64,000 bases of DNA from Brevundimonas naejangsanensis DSM 23858 (GCF_000421705.1 NZ_ATXN01000002.1:1402623-1466622); one strand, 5' to 3'. Positions 9,047 through 18,410 are shown, numbered from the stretch's first letter. Numbers and translations are program-made. Notes: generated by a model not told the origin, from the letters alone.

Positions 9047-10714
9047 TCAGTCGGCCCGGTGGACGATCTGTCCGTCGACCACCGTCAGCACGGCTCGGCC
9101 CTTGGGAATGTCGGCGGCGGGGACGGTCATCAGGTCGATGTCGAAGGCGGTGAAGTCGCCGCGCTTGCCGACCTCGATGGTGCCCAGCTCATTCTCGCGG
9201 AAGCTGGCCCAGGCGGGCCACAGGGTGAACATCTTCAGCGCCGTCGCCCGGTCCACCGCTTCGTCCGGCCGCCAGTCCGGCCCCTGAAAGCCGTTCAGGT
9301 CGCGCCGCGCCACGGCGGCGTAGAACTCGATCAGCGGGTCGCCGCGCTCGACCGGCGCGTCCGAGCCGCCGACCACGATCACGCCGCGTTCCACCAGCGT
9401 ATGCCAGGCGTAGGCCCCGTCCAGCCGCGCGTCGCCCAGACGCTCGGCGGCGAAATGCAGGTCGCCGATGGCATGGCTGGGCTGCATGGAGGCGATGATC
9501 GGCAGGTCGTTGAAATAGTGATAGTCGCGCGGCCGGATGATCTGGGCGTGCTCGATGCGCCAGCGCGGGTCGGCAAGCTTCCACTCGGCCTTGGGCGTCG
9601 AGCGCAGGGCCTCTTCATACCAGGCGGCGACGTCGTGATTGCCCTGATCGCCGATGGCGTGGGTGGCGATCTGGATGCCGGTCCGCAGCGCCTCCTGATA
9701 CAGCGGCATGACCTCTTCGCGCGAAGCCAGCATCAGGCCGGACGTATCGGGCCGGTCTGAATAGGGCTCGAACAGCTTGGCCCCGCGCGAGCCCAGGGCG
9801 CCGTCGGCGTAGAATTTGATCGCCCGGGTGATGATGCGCCCGTCGCCCGCGTCGCGCGGCCCGCCCGCCATCAGGGCGCGCGCGTCGCCCATGTCGATGC
9901 TGTTGTAGACCCGCAGGGGCGCCTCGCCCGCCTCGGCCATCGCCTCCAGCAGCGGCACGTCCTTCCACGGCGCGCTCATGAAGTGGACGCCCGTCCAGCC
10001 GTAGCGGGCGTAGACGTTGAACCCGGCGCGATAGGCTTCGCGCGTCGCCGTTGCATCGGCCTCGGGAGCCAGACCTTCGAGCAGGGCCATCGCGCCGTCG
10101 ACCAGCAGGCCGGTCGGCTGTCCATCCGCGCCTTTAAGGATTTCACCGCCCGAGGGGGTCGGCGTCGTCGCATCGATCCCGGCCGCGGCCAGGGCCGCGC
10201 TGGACACCGCCCGCGCATGGCCGTCAGCCCGGCTCAGCACCACCACCCGCCCCGGCGCGGCGGCGTCCAGATCGGCGGCGGTCAGGAAACGCTTCTCGGG
10301 CCAGTGGGTCTCGATCCAGCCGCGCCCGACGATCACGCCCTCGGGGTGGGCCTCGGACCAGGCGCTGAGTCTCTGCATGGCCTCGACGACCGAGGCCGAG
10401 CCTTCCAGGTTCAGCGTCATCTCGCGCCAGCCGATGCCGTCCAGATGGGCGTGGCCGTCGGTGAAACCGGGGAACAGCGTCGCGCCCTTCAGGTCCACAA
10501 CCTCCAGCCCCCCGGCCGACGGCGCGCCGTCCGCTGGACCGACATAGGCGATGCGCCCGTCGCGCACGACCACGACCTCGGCGGTCGGCTGAGCCTCAAC
10601 GCCGGTATGGATGGTCCCGCCCCGGATCAACAGGTTCTGGGCATAGGCTGCGGGCGCTGCGGCCAGCAACAGCACAACCGCCAGCGGCAGGGTCGTCTTC
10701 AGGGTTCGGATCAT
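9047..10714 (-). CDS. Exported amidohydrolase (YtcJ/NfdA-like)
   Basis: 555 residues with a signal peptide (LPLAVVLLLAAAPAAYAQ). It belongs to the amidohydrolase 3 family of TIM-barrel metallohydrolases. Metal ligands are visible in GFTDGHAHLDG (HxH near the N-terminus), THAIGD, EHAQII and GGSDAPVERGDP, which holds the late catalytic Asp. Relatives hydrolyse N-substituted amides or formamides; the substrate here is unknown. It lies downstream of, and in the same direction as, the M1 peptidase gene, separated by a palindromic repeat. Confidence 0.9.
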   Translation of the reverse strand: MIRTLKTTLPLAVVLLLAAAPAAYAQNLLIRGGTIHTGVEAQPTAEVVVVRDGRIAYVGPADGAPSAGGLEVVDLKGATLFPGFTDGHAHLDGIGWREMTLNLEGSASVVEAMQRLSAWSEAHPEGVIVGRGWIETHWPEKRFLTAADLDAAAPGRVVVLSRADGHARAVSSAALAAAGIDATTPTPSGGEILKGADGQPTGLLVDGAMALLEGLAPEADATATREAYRAGFNVYARYGWTGVHFMSAPWKDVPLLEAMAEAGEAPLRVYNSIDMGDARALMAGGPRDAGDGRIITRAIKFYADGALGSRGAKLFEPYSDRPDTSGLMLASREEVMPLYQEALRTGIQIATHAIGDQGNHDVAAWYEEALRSTPKAEWKLADPRWRIEHAQIIRPRDYHYFNDLPIIASMQPSHAIGDLHFAAERLGDARLDGAYAWHTLVERGVIVVGGSDAPVERGDPLIEFYAAVARRDLNGFQGPDWRPDEAVDRATALKMFTLWPAWASFRENELGTIEVGKRGDFTAFDIDLMTVPAADIPKGRAVLTVVDGQIVHRAD

Positions 10715-10777
10715 CAGCGCCTCCAGTCGCGGCGCAGGGGAGCCTCAGCCGAGCTTGGCGTCAAGCGATCCAGTGTT

Positions 10778-10836
10778 GCCTCCGTCATCCTGCGGCGGAG
10801 CGAAGCGACGACCGGAGGATGACGAAAGCAGGAGGC
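10778..10836. repeat. Interspersed palindromic (REP-like) element
   Basis: CGTCATCC (10783-10790) and GGATGACG (10817-10824) form the core stem, with GCCTCC and GGAGGC at 10778 and 10831 extending it. The CGTCATCC/GGATGACG palindrome is a common intergenic repeat in alphaproteobacterial genomes. It lies between two co-directional genes. Confidence 0.7.
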
Positions 10837-10839
10837 CTC

Positions 10840-12816
10840 TTACGGCCGCCCCACCACCTGATCGACGGAGTTGCTCGTCACCGGGTGATACAGCGGTCGC
10901 GCTTCGGCGTAGATGCGCGTGGCGATGGGGCGGCCCCAGTCGCCTTCGGCCCACAGGGTCTGGAACAGCGGCAGGACGAATTTGCGCCGCCCCTGACTGG
11001 TCAGGAAGCGCTCGGCCGTCGCCACCGCGGGCTCATAACGGTTGGCCAGCGCCGCCTGCAGCCAGGCGAAGGTCAGTTCGGCGTTGCCTTCGCTGTCCAG
11101 CTTCAGCGTGCTTTCCAGATCGGCCAACTGCGCCGGGGTCAGCCAGTCGGCGCCCGCCGCCAGCCCCTGCGGACGCCATGACAGGAAGCGCAGGCGCTGC
11201 TGGGTGTTCCAGTCCTTCCACGGCGCGGCCGAGGCCGGGCCCTTGGCGACGTAGAAGGCCTCTGCGGCCGCATCCACGGCTTCGAAGGCGTGCGACACCG
11301 GCGCCTGGGCGTTGGACGGCAGGCCCGGCTGATAGATCCAGTTCTCCAGCTGAAGCTCGGCTTCCAGCGCTGCGTCGCCCTTGACCAGATTCTCGCGGAT
11401 GTCCTTCAGGAAGCCCACATCGGTCATGGGCTGGAAGGCGTGGCGGTCGAAATAGCCGCGCAACCAGGCGTCGAACGTCTCGCGCCCGACAATGCGTTCG
11501 ATGGTGCGCAGGAAGGCCGCGCCCTTGTCATAGGGAATGCCTGACAGGCCGTCGTCCGGGTCGCGCCCGGTCAGGTCCAGATGCAGGCGAGTGTCTGCCG
11601 GATCGGTGGCGGCGATCTCGGCGACCAGATCGTTCCAGGCCAGGGCCTGTTCCTGCAGGGCGCGTTCGCGGCCGTACAGCGCCTCCATGATGCGGTTCTC
11701 GAAATAGGTGGTCGTACCCTCGTTCAGCCAGATGTCGGCCCAGGTGGCGTTCGTCACCAGATTGCCGGACCAGGAGTGCGCCAGTTCGTGCGCCACCAGC
11801 GACACCAGCGACCGATCGCCGGCGATGATGGTCGGGGTGGCGAAGGTCAGGCGCGGGTTCTCCATCCCGCCGAAGGGGAAGCTGGGCGGCAGGACCAGCA
11901 GGTCATACCGGCCCCAGCGATAGGGGCCGTACAGGGCCTCGGCCGCATCGACCATCTTGGCCGTCGGCTCCAGCTCCCATTGCGCGGCCTGCAATCGGCT
12001 CGGCTCGGTCCAGACGCCGGTGCGTCCGTCGAAGGGGGCGAAGGCGAGGTCGCCTGCGCCGATGGCGATCAGATAGGGCGGGATGGGCTGATCCAGCTTG
12101 AAGCGCCAGGCCTTTAGCCTTTCGCCCGCCGCCTCGCCGTTCGGGGTCAGATGCTCGGCGGACATGACCACGGTCAGGTCTGACGGCGCCACGATGCGCG
12201 CGCTGTAGGTCTGACGGATGCCGGGGCTGTCCTGGGTCGGGATCCAGGTGCGGGTCAGGATCGCCTGCCCCTGGCTGAACAGATAGGGTTTCTGGCCGCC
12301 CGCCGTCTGCTGCGGGCTGAGCCATTGCAGGGCCGAGGCGTCGGGGCGGGTGGCATAGGCGACGACGATCTTCTGCCCCTCATCGCCCTGGAAGGCGGGG
12401 AGGCGCACGCTGAGAGGCTGTCCCTTGATCGGGTCCGCGGCGCCCAGGCTCCATTCCAGCGGACGGCCTTGAGCGTCGGTCACGCCCTTGATGTCCAGCA
12501 TCTTGGCGTCCAGCACCACCTCGGTCGCGCCGTGGCGGCCGCTCACGTCCAGCGTCGCCTTGCCCGACAGGGTCTTGGCGGCGAAATCGGCGGTCAGGTC
12601 CAGGTCGACGTGCGTCACCCGCGCCTCGGTCGGGCGGGCCCAGGAGTGCGGGTCGTTGACGTAAGCGGTCGCCGGGACCGCTGCAGAGACGGGGGCGGCG
12701 GGAACCAGAGGCGTCATCGGCACGGCGTCTCCGGTCGTGGCGCAGGCGCCCAGGGATGTGGCGAGGGCGGCGGCTATAGCGAGGGCGGAAACCCGCCCGA
12801 CCAGCTTCAGGGTCAT
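10840..12816 (-). CDS. M1 family metallopeptidase (leukotriene A4 hydrolase-like), lipoprotein
   Basis: 658 residues from ATG 12816, preceded by GGAGCG. The N-terminus ends in a lipobox-like LGAC, so the enzyme is probably exported and lipid-anchored. The body is a zinc aminopeptidase of family M1: a GGMEN exopeptidase loop (PFGGMENPRL), the zinc motif HELAHSWSGN and the third ligand in NEGTTTYFE. The C-terminal helical domain (about 140 residues, rich in alpha-helical repeats) resembles the leukotriene A4 hydrolase/aminopeptidase B subgroup. The likely role is trimming N-terminal residues from peptides in the periplasm. Confidence 0.94.
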   Translation of the reverse strand: MTLKLVGRVSALAIAAALATSLGACATTGDAVPMTPLVPAAPVSAAVPATAYVNDPHSWARPTEARVTHVDLDLTADFAAKTLSGKATLDVSGRHGATEVVLDAKMLDIKGVTDAQGRPLEWSLGAADPIKGQPLSVRLPAFQGDEGQKIVVAYATRPDASALQWLSPQQTAGGQKPYLFSQGQAILTRTWIPTQDSPGIRQTYSARIVAPSDLTVVMSAEHLTPNGEAAGERLKAWRFKLDQPIPPYLIAIGAGDLAFAPFDGRTGVWTEPSRLQAAQWELEPTAKMVDAAEALYGPYRWGRYDLLVLPPSFPFGGMENPRLTFATPTIIAGDRSLVSLVAHELAHSWSGNLVTNATWADIWLNEGTTTYFENRIMEALYGRERALQEQALAWNDLVAEIAATDPADTRLHLDLTGRDPDDGLSGIPYDKGAAFLRTIERIVGRETFDAWLRGYFDRHAFQPMTDVGFLKDIRENLVKGDAALEAELQLENWIYQPGLPSNAQAPVSHAFEAVDAAAEAFYVAKGPASAAPWKDWNTQQRLRFLSWRPQGLAAGADWLTPAQLADLESTLKLDSEGNAELTFAWLQAALANRYEPAVATAERFLTSQGRRKFVLPLFQTLWAEGDWGRPIATRIYAEARPLYHPVTSNSVDQVVGRP

Positions 12817-12868
12817 CGAACGCTCCGTATTCAGATGCGCCCGAAGAGGCTCCCTCGCGCTCGAAAGA

Positions 12869-14143
12869 TCAAGTCTCGGCTGCAACCGGCGGCAGATGGC
12901 GGGCCTTGAACAGCCGCCCCTGCTCGGCCGCCAGAACCAGCGCCAGAGCCGCCACGCCCAGCAGGGCGAAGCCGACCGTCATCGGCACCGTCGTGCCATC
13001 GAACTGCTGACCGATGGCGAAGCCCAGCAGGGCGCCGCCGATGGAGGAGATGAAGCCCTGGGCCGAGGAGGCCGTGCCGGCGATATGGCCCATCGGCTCC
13101 ATCGCCATCGCGCCGAAATTGCCGGCGATGAAGCCGAAGCAGAACATCTTGCAGGCCTGCATGACGGCGAACATCCACAGGCTGTCATAGCCCAGCCAGG
13201 CGATGAGGGCGTGCAGGGCGCTGAAGCCGATGAAGCCGAACAGGGCGGCGTGGGCGATCAGGCGCGAGCCCAGCTTCTCGACCAGACGCGCGTTCAGGAT
13301 CGAGGCCACGGCGATGCCCGCCGCCACCAGGGCGAAGACCACCGGGAACAGGCCGGGCGCCTTGAACACGTCGAAGAAGATCTGCTGCGAGGAGTTGATG
13401 AAGCCGAACAGCGCCCCGCTGATGACCGTCATGGCCAGGGTGTAACCCATGCCCTGACGGCTGGTGAAAGCGAAGCGGAAGGCGGCGGCGATCCGGCTGA
13501 CGTCGATCGGCATCCGGTCTTCGGCGTGCAGGGTCTCGGGCAGACGCAGGGCCGCCCAGACCAGGAAGGCCCCGCCCGACAGGGCGAAGACGCCGAAGAT
13601 CCACGGCCAGGGCGCCACCAGCATGACGAGTTGCCCCATCGCGGGCGCAATGATCGGCACGCCCAGAAAGACCAGAAAGCTGAGCGACATGACGCGCGCC
13701 ATCGTCCGTCCGACATAGCGGTCGCGCACGATGGAAACCGCCAGCACCCGCGTCGCCGCCGCGCCGATCCCCATGCCGATCCGCGACAGGATCAGCATGT
13801 CGAACGTATGGGCGAAGGCCGCCAGAATGCTGAAGACGACATAGATGCCGATGCCCGCAAACAGGACCGGGCGCCGCCCATAGCGGTCCGACAGCGGCCC
13901 ATAGAACAGCTGAGCCACGCCGAAGCCGAGCAGATAGGCGGTGATCACCCATTGACGGCTGTTTTCATTGGTCACGCCCAGATCCTCGCCGATGTGGGGC
14001 AAGGCCGGCAGCATGGCGTCGATCGCCAGGGCGTTCAGCGCCATCATCACAGCGATCAGGCAGACGAATTCAGCGAAGCCCGGCCCCTTGAAGGGCGCCG
14101 GCTGGGCCTCGATCACGGAGGACGGGGTCGGGGCTCTGTTCAT
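12869..14143 (-). CDS. Bcr/CflA family multidrug efflux MFS transporter
   Basis: 424 residues with about twelve hydrophobic helices. The N-terminal region (VMMALNALAIDAMLPALPHI) and motif A in the first loop (GPLSDRYGRRPVLF) are typical of the Bcr/CflA branch of the drug:H+ antiporter-1 family, which exports drugs or metabolites. The substrate is unknown. It is co-directional with the downstream M1 peptidase gene but separated from it by 52 bases. Confidence 0.93.
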   Translation of the reverse strand: MNRAPTPSSVIEAQPAPFKGPGFAEFVCLIAVMMALNALAIDAMLPALPHIGEDLGVTNENSRQWVITAYLLGFGVAQLFYGPLSDRYGRRPVLFAGIGIYVVFSILAAFAHTFDMLILSRIGMGIGAAATRVLAVSIVRDRYVGRTMARVMSLSFLVFLGVPIIAPAMGQLVMLVAPWPWIFGVFALSGGAFLVWAALRLPETLHAEDRMPIDVSRIAAAFRFAFTSRQGMGYTLAMTVISGALFGFINSSQQIFFDVFKAPGLFPVVFALVAAGIAVASILNARLVEKLGSRLIAHAALFGFIGFSALHALIAWLGYDSLWMFAVMQACKMFCFGFIAGNFGAMAMEPMGHIAGTASSAQGFISSIGGALLGFAIGQQFDGTTVPMTVGFALLGVAALALVLAAEQGRLFKARHLPPVAAET

Positions 14144-14286
14144 CAGGTCCAGATGCGGCCTGCGTCAGGCTGACGCAAGCCCGAAGCGATGAAGTTTTTG
14201 CACCGCAGCAAATACGGCGAGACGTACTCCCCACTTTTCGTCGCTCATTCCACGCACGCCGGGATGAGTGGGATTAGAATCGAAAC

Positions 14287-15408
14287 CTACGCCTTCACCT
14301 TGATCCGCGCCGTCACCGACATGCCGGGCGACAGCCGCTCCACCCCCTCCTGCCCCGGATCAACGGCGATGCGGACAGGGATGCGCTGGGCCACCTTGGT
14401 GAAGTTGCCGGTGGCGTTGTCGGGGCGGATGACGCTGAACTCGGAGCCGGTCGCGGGCGAGATGCGCTCGACCTTGCCCGTCAGGACGCGTCCGCCCAGG
14501 GCGTCGACGGTGATCTCGACCGGCTGGCCGACGCGCACGTCGCGCATCTGCGTCTCCTTCATATTGGCCGTGACCCAGACCACGTCGGGGACCAGCGCCA
14601 TGAACTGCGTGCCGACCGCCGCCTGCTGGCCCTGGCGCACCGTCACCTCGCCCAGCCGTCCGTCGCGCGGAGCCTCGATGCGGGTATTGTCGAGATCGAT
14701 CTGCGCCAGACGCACCTGGGCGCGGGCGTTTTCGACGGCGGCCTCCAGCGAGCCCTTGCTGACCACGGCCGAGGTGACGCCGGTCTGGGCCACGTCCTCG
14801 GCGGCGCGGGCCTGCGCCAACTGGGCCTCGGCGGCGCGCAGGGCGTTCTGGGCTGTGTCGACCTGAGCCTGGGCGACCCAGCCGCCCTCGAACAGGGCGC
14901 CAACCCGCGTGGCGTCGGCGCGGGCCTTGGTCACAGCCGACTGGGCGGCGGCGATCGAGGCGCGGGTCTGGGCCACCGATCCGCGCGCCGAAGCCTGGCT
15001 CTGGGCCGAGTTGGCCAGCGCGGCCTCGGCCGAATGCAGGGAGGCCTGCGCCTGCTCCAGCCGCTGGCGATAGATGCGGTCATCGATGGTCGCCAGAAGC
15101 TGGCCCTGCTTCACTGTCTGGAAGTCCTGCACCTCGACCGAGGTGACATAGCCGCTGACCTGGGGGCTGATGATCGTCACCTGACCGCGGACATAGGCGT
15201 TGTCCGTCGTCTGCGGCCCGCCCGAGAAGGGCGGCAGGCCCCAGGCGTGCAGGATCAGGCCGATCCCCACCAGCGCCATGGCGATCAAGGCCACGCTCCA
15301 CATCACGCGGCGGCCGCTGGACGGCGCCGGGACGGCAGGGGGCGGCCCAGACGGAGGGGGCGCAGGAGGCTCGGCGGGAGCGGACGGCGGAGGGGCGGCG
15401 TCAGTCAT
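14287..15408 (-). CDS. HlyD/EmrA-type periplasmic adaptor of an efflux pump
   Basis: 373 residues. A Pro-rich cytoplasmic tail is followed by one membrane helix (MWSVALIAMALVGIGLILHAW), a biotinyl-lipoyl-like segment (PQVSGYVTSVEVQDFQTVKQG), a long Ala/Gln-rich coiled coil and the returning beta-barrel (ARIKVKA end). This is the standard adaptor that links an inner-membrane pump to an outer-membrane channel. It is the last gene of the tetR-emrB-emrA operon, 13 bases after the pump gene. No outer-membrane TolC gene is nearby. Confidence 0.93.
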   Translation of the reverse strand: MTDAAPPPSAPAEPPAPPPSGPPPAVPAPSSGRRVMWSVALIAMALVGIGLILHAWGLPPFSGGPQTTDNAYVRGQVTIISPQVSGYVTSVEVQDFQTVKQGQLLATIDDRIYRQRLEQAQASLHSAEAALANSAQSQASARGSVAQTRASIAAAQSAVTKARADATRVGALFEGGWVAQAQVDTAQNALRAAEAQLAQARAAEDVAQTGVTSAVVSKGSLEAAVENARAQVRLAQIDLDNTRIEAPRDGRLGEVTVRQGQQAAVGTQFMALVPDVVWVTANMKETQMRDVRVGQPVEITVDALGGRVLTGKVERISPATGSEFSVIRPDNATGNFTKVAQRIPVRIAVDPGQEGVERLSPGMSVTARIKVKA

Positions 15409-15421
15409 GATCTGGTCCGGT

Positions 15422-17122
15422 TCAATCGACAGCCGTCGCGACGGAGGCGGCGGCGTCGGAGGCTTGCGTCTGGGCCCGGCGGGCGGCGCGGCGCGCCTCC
15501 AGCTTGGGCCGATAGTGGTTCAGGGCGACCCAGGCGGCGCCGATCGCGGCAGCCCCCGAGATCAGCAGGAAGACATCGTTGTAGGCCAGCACCTGGGCCT
15601 GCTGGCTGACCTGCTGCTGCAGCAGGCCCAGGGCCGCGCCCTGACGCTGGGCCGCGTCGCCGATGACGTGGGCGTAGGCGCCGCCCAGTTGCTGCAAGCG
15701 CAGCACGGTCTCGGGATCGCCCAGGCCGATGCTCTCAGACAGTTGGCTGGAGTGAAACTTCTCGCGCAGGGTCTGGATCGTGCCGACCAGGGCGGAGCCC
15801 ATCAGTCCGCCGACGTTCTGGCCGATCGAAAACAGCACGATGAAGCTGACCATGTTCTTGCCCCCGCCCTGCAGCACCTTGCCGAAGCCCAGGATCATCG
15901 TCGGGCCGATGAAGAAGGCGGCGGCGAAGGCCAGAAGCGCCTGGCTGAAATAGAGCTGGGTCGGGCGCGTCAGCACGGTGGCGTGGCTGTCGATGAAGGC
16001 GCCGACGGCGATCATGACCAGGGCGATCGAGATCGGCTTCCACAGCTTCATCGGATTGAGGGTGAAGGCGCTGACCAGGGTCCCCGCCGCCGTGGCGACC
16101 AGCATGACCAGGAACAGGCCCTGCATCTGCTGCGGGACCAGTCCCATCTGCTGCAGAAAGCCTACCGCGCCGGTCGTCTGTTCCGACAGGACGATCCGCA
16201 CCAGCAGGATGGCCAGCAGCAGCCGCACCAGGTCCCGGCCCGCCAGCCACTTAAGGTCGATCAGCGGATTGGTCCGGTTGTATTCAATCAGCACGGCGGC
16301 GGTCAGCAGCACGATCGCCCCTGCCAGAGCCCAGCCGATCCACGCCGCCTCGGTCCACCAGACGATGCGGCCCAGCCCCAGAACGGCCGTCAGCAGGGCC
16401 ACGCCCGGCGCGAACAGGGCGAAGGTGACGAAGTCCAGCGTCTCGAACACCCGCACCCGCTGCGACGGCGGCATCTTCAGGGCGAAGACGGCGGGCAGGG
16501 CGACCAGCACCAGCCCCAGTTCGAACATGTAGAAGGCCCGCCATTGATCAAGGTCCAGCAGGCGCGTCACCCCCAGCCGCGCCAGGGGAATGGCCAGGCT
16601 GGACAGGCCGACGCCGATGATGATGCCCTTCAGCCGGTGCTGCGCGGGAAAGGCCTGGATGATGTAGAGGATGCCCAGGGTCGACATCCCCGCCGCCGCC
16701 ATCCCGGCCACGCCGCGCACGACCAGGGTCGAGCCGTAGTCTTCCAGAAACAGATGCGCCGCCGCCGTGGCCAGGAAGACGACCAGGATGATCTCGGTGA
16801 ACAGGCGCAGGCCGTACTGCATCCGGAACTTGACCAGCAGCAGGTTCATGCAGGCGTTGGTCATGACGAAGACCACGGGCAGCCAGGCCGCCTCCGTCGT
16901 GGTCACGCCCAGCGCCCCGGCCAGTTGCGGCAGGTCGGCCGTCACGGCGGCGTTGCCCAGACTGCCGGTCAGGGCCACCAGCACCCCGACGAAGGCGTAG
17001 GCCAGCCGCCAGGGCGTCGTATGATCCGGCGTCGCGGGCGAGCCGGGCAGGACCGGCCGCTCGTGCGGCTTCAGGGTGGCGAGGTAATCCTCCCACGGCA
17101 GGTCCCAGTGACGGCGGCTCAT
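15422..17122 (-). CDS. DHA2 (EmrB-type) MFS multidrug transporter
   Basis: 566 residues with about fourteen hydrophobic segments, as expected for the DHA2 branch of drug:H+ antiporters. Typical elements include GALGVTTTEAAWLPVVFVM near TM1-2. The gene starts at ATG 17122 inside the end of the tetR gene (ATGA overlap) and is followed by the HlyD adaptor, so it is the pump of a tripartite efflux system. A soluble C-terminal tail (RAARRAQTQASDAAASVATAV) is present. Substrate unknown. Confidence 0.93.
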   Translation of the reverse strand: MSRRHWDLPWEDYLATLKPHERPVLPGSPATPDHTTPWRLAYAFVGVLVALTGSLGNAAVTADLPQLAGALGVTTTEAAWLPVVFVMTNACMNLLLVKFRMQYGLRLFTEIILVVFLATAAAHLFLEDYGSTLVVRGVAGMAAAGMSTLGILYIIQAFPAQHRLKGIIIGVGLSSLAIPLARLGVTRLLDLDQWRAFYMFELGLVLVALPAVFALKMPPSQRVRVFETLDFVTFALFAPGVALLTAVLGLGRIVWWTEAAWIGWALAGAIVLLTAAVLIEYNRTNPLIDLKWLAGRDLVRLLLAILLVRIVLSEQTTGAVGFLQQMGLVPQQMQGLFLVMLVATAAGTLVSAFTLNPMKLWKPISIALVMIAVGAFIDSHATVLTRPTQLYFSQALLAFAAAFFIGPTMILGFGKVLQGGGKNMVSFIVLFSIGQNVGGLMGSALVGTIQTLREKFHSSQLSESIGLGDPETVLRLQQLGGAYAHVIGDAAQRQGAALGLLQQQVSQQAQVLAYNDVFLLISGAAAIGAAWVALNHYRPKLEARRAARRAQTQASDAAASVATAVD

Positions 17123-17679
17123 GCGGCCTCGCAGCGCGGCCGCACCGCGTCCAGCACCAGGGCCAGGGACCGCAGGCTGAGCGCCTCGCGCGCCTTCGGC
17201 GGCGCCGTCCGCGACGGGGCGCCCAGCATCAGGGCCAGGACTCGGATATCCTCGACGCTCAGGTCCGGCCGCACCCGCCCAGACGCCTGGGACACGGCCA
17301 GAGCCTCGGCGCCGGCCGCCTTCAACCCCTGCCGGATCGGGGCCAGGGCCTCGTCCTTCAAATCGCGGATCGCGCTGGACAGACCCGCGCTGTCCAACAT
17401 CAGCCCAGTCATCTGCTCCAGGAACCAGATGAAGACGTCGGGGTCATCCAGCCGCGCGCGGGTGCGTCTCGCCAGACCGTCGATCTGCTTCAGGAAGACC
17501 GCCAGGGCCAGTTCGGAGCGGTCGGCGAAGTTTCGATACAGGGTCGCCCGCCCGACCCCCGCCTGCTCGGCGATCAGGTGCAGCGGCGCATCCAGTCCAT
17601 CGCGCGCAAAGGCGGCCTCCGCCGCCAGAAGCAGCTTCTCACGACGTTCTGCGGCGTCTTGTCGCAACGGACGGGTCAT
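17119..17679 (-). CDS. TetR/AcrR family repressor of the adjacent efflux operon
   Basis: 186 residues. The N-terminal helix-turn-helix is clear (HLIAEQAGVGRATLYRNFAD), followed by a helical ligand-binding domain of normal size. It is the first gene of the operon and overlaps emrB by four bases. A near-perfect palindrome lies 13 bases in front of its start codon, so autoregulation and drug-responsive control of the pump are likely. The inducer is not predictable. Confidence 0.94.
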   Translation of the reverse strand: MTRPLRQDAAERREKLLLAAEAAFARDGLDAPLHLIAEQAGVGRATLYRNFADRSELALAVFLKQIDGLARRTRARLDDPDVFIWFLEQMTGLMLDSAGLSSAIRDLKDEALAPIRQGLKAAGAEALAVSQASGRVRPDLSVEDIRVLALMLGAPSRTAPPKAREALSLRSLALVLDAVRPRCEAA

Positions 17680-17691
17680 GGCGCGCTAAGT

Positions 17692-17705
17692 GGACACTTG
17701 TGTCC
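17692..17705. promoter_or_regulatory. Candidate TetR-family operator
   Basis: GGACAC-TT-GTGTCC is a perfect 6+6 inverted repeat with a 2-base centre. It lies 13 bases upstream of the tetR start codon, exactly where an autorepressor of the tetR-emrB-emrA operon would bind. Size and symmetry are typical of TetR-family operators. Confidence 0.75.
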
Positions 17706-17797
17706 GGTTATTCAAGAGGCAATCCCCCCTGAATGCGCAAGTCGCGCGCAAGCTGCGCCGCGAGAGAATGCGTCCAAGCAAATGTTTATAGCGCCAG

Positions 17798-17971
17798 CTA
17801 GTACGGCACATTGGTCTTACCAGCGCTAGGCAGGGCGAAAAGACCATCTCTCGGCGCGTGCATACTCACGTCGATGCGGTCTCCGGTCGGCAGCCCATCA
17901 TCTTCAACGAAGTCGCCGCGCAACTCCGATAACACCATTTTGTGAGTTGAGATCGAGAATAAAGCCGACAC
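17798..17971 (-). CDS. Possible small protein, 57 residues, unknown
   Basis: An open frame from GTG 17971 (or ATG 17938, 46 residues) to TAG 17798 encodes a normal-looking protein sequence: ALFSISTHKMVLSELRGDFV, then EDDGLPTGDRIDVSMHAP, ending SAGKTNVPY. No Shine-Dalgarno sequence is convincing at either start, so it may be the degraded end of an older gene. It is divergent from the small secreted protein at 18009 and fills most of the 329-base gap after tetR. No family recognised. Confidence 0.3.
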   Translation of the reverse strand: MSALFSISTHKMVLSELRGDFVEDDGLPTGDRIDVSMHAPRDGLFALPSAGKTNVPY

Positions 17972-18008
17972 CGTAGCGATGGGAGATTAATCCCCTAAGG
18001 AGGAAAAC

Positions 18009-18272
18009 ATGACTGTTCGTCTTACTGTCGCTCGACTGAGCGCAGGCGCTATTATGGCCGCTTCCATAGTCGCAATTCCTGCCGCCGCGAATCCATCTGA
18101 CCCGCTTTGCATAATGGGACCTGACGCCTACTGCGCTGAGTACGCCACCATCCTATTCGGGACCGGCCCAGGAGCTCAGGGGAAATGTATGGTCTGGGCT
18201 TGGAATCTCTACAATGGAGAATTCTGTAATGGCCCGCTGGTCGACGGCTCTCTGAAAGCCATCAAAGAGTAG
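18009..18272 (+). CDS. Small secreted protein, unknown
   Basis: 87 residues. A very strong ribosome site (TAAGGAGGAAAAC) precedes ATG 18009, so it is probably well translated. A signal peptide of about 28 residues ends AAAN. The mature part of about 60 residues has four cysteines (LCIMG, AYCAEY, GKCMV, EFCNG) and aromatic residues (MVWAWNLYNGEFCN), suggesting a disulfide-stabilised periplasmic or exported peptide. I do not recognise a family. Base composition is noticeably less GC-rich than the neighbours, hinting at acquisition. A terminator-like hairpin follows. Confidence 0.7.
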   Translation: MTVRLTVARLSAGAIMAASIVAIPAAANPSDPLCIMGPDAYCAEYATILFGTGPGAQGKCMVWAWNLYNGEFCNGPLVDGSLKAIKE

Positions 18273-18303
18273 ATATATTCATTTACCCTCACCACGAGGG
18301 CAA

Positions 18304-18340
18304 AGAAACGGCGATCCGAATAAGACCGCCGTTTCTATTA
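18304..18340 (+). terminator. Terminator after the small secreted protein gene
   Basis: AGAAACGGCG (18304-18313) pairs perfectly with CGCCGTTTCT (18327-18336) around a 13-base loop, followed by ATTATT. It has a weak T-tail but a well-formed stem, 31 bases after the stop codon. Confidence 0.6.
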
Positions 18341-18410
18341 TTCACATAGAAGATTCATTGTCAGGAATAGACTCAATGAGAAAGCGAGAGCCCCGCAAAT
18401 CGGCCCTTAC

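Noticed and set aside
15200..17689. 829-codon plus-strand frame across the efflux operon
   Set aside because: It is a shadow of the emrB and tetR genes; no domain can be recognised, and codon bias is reversed.
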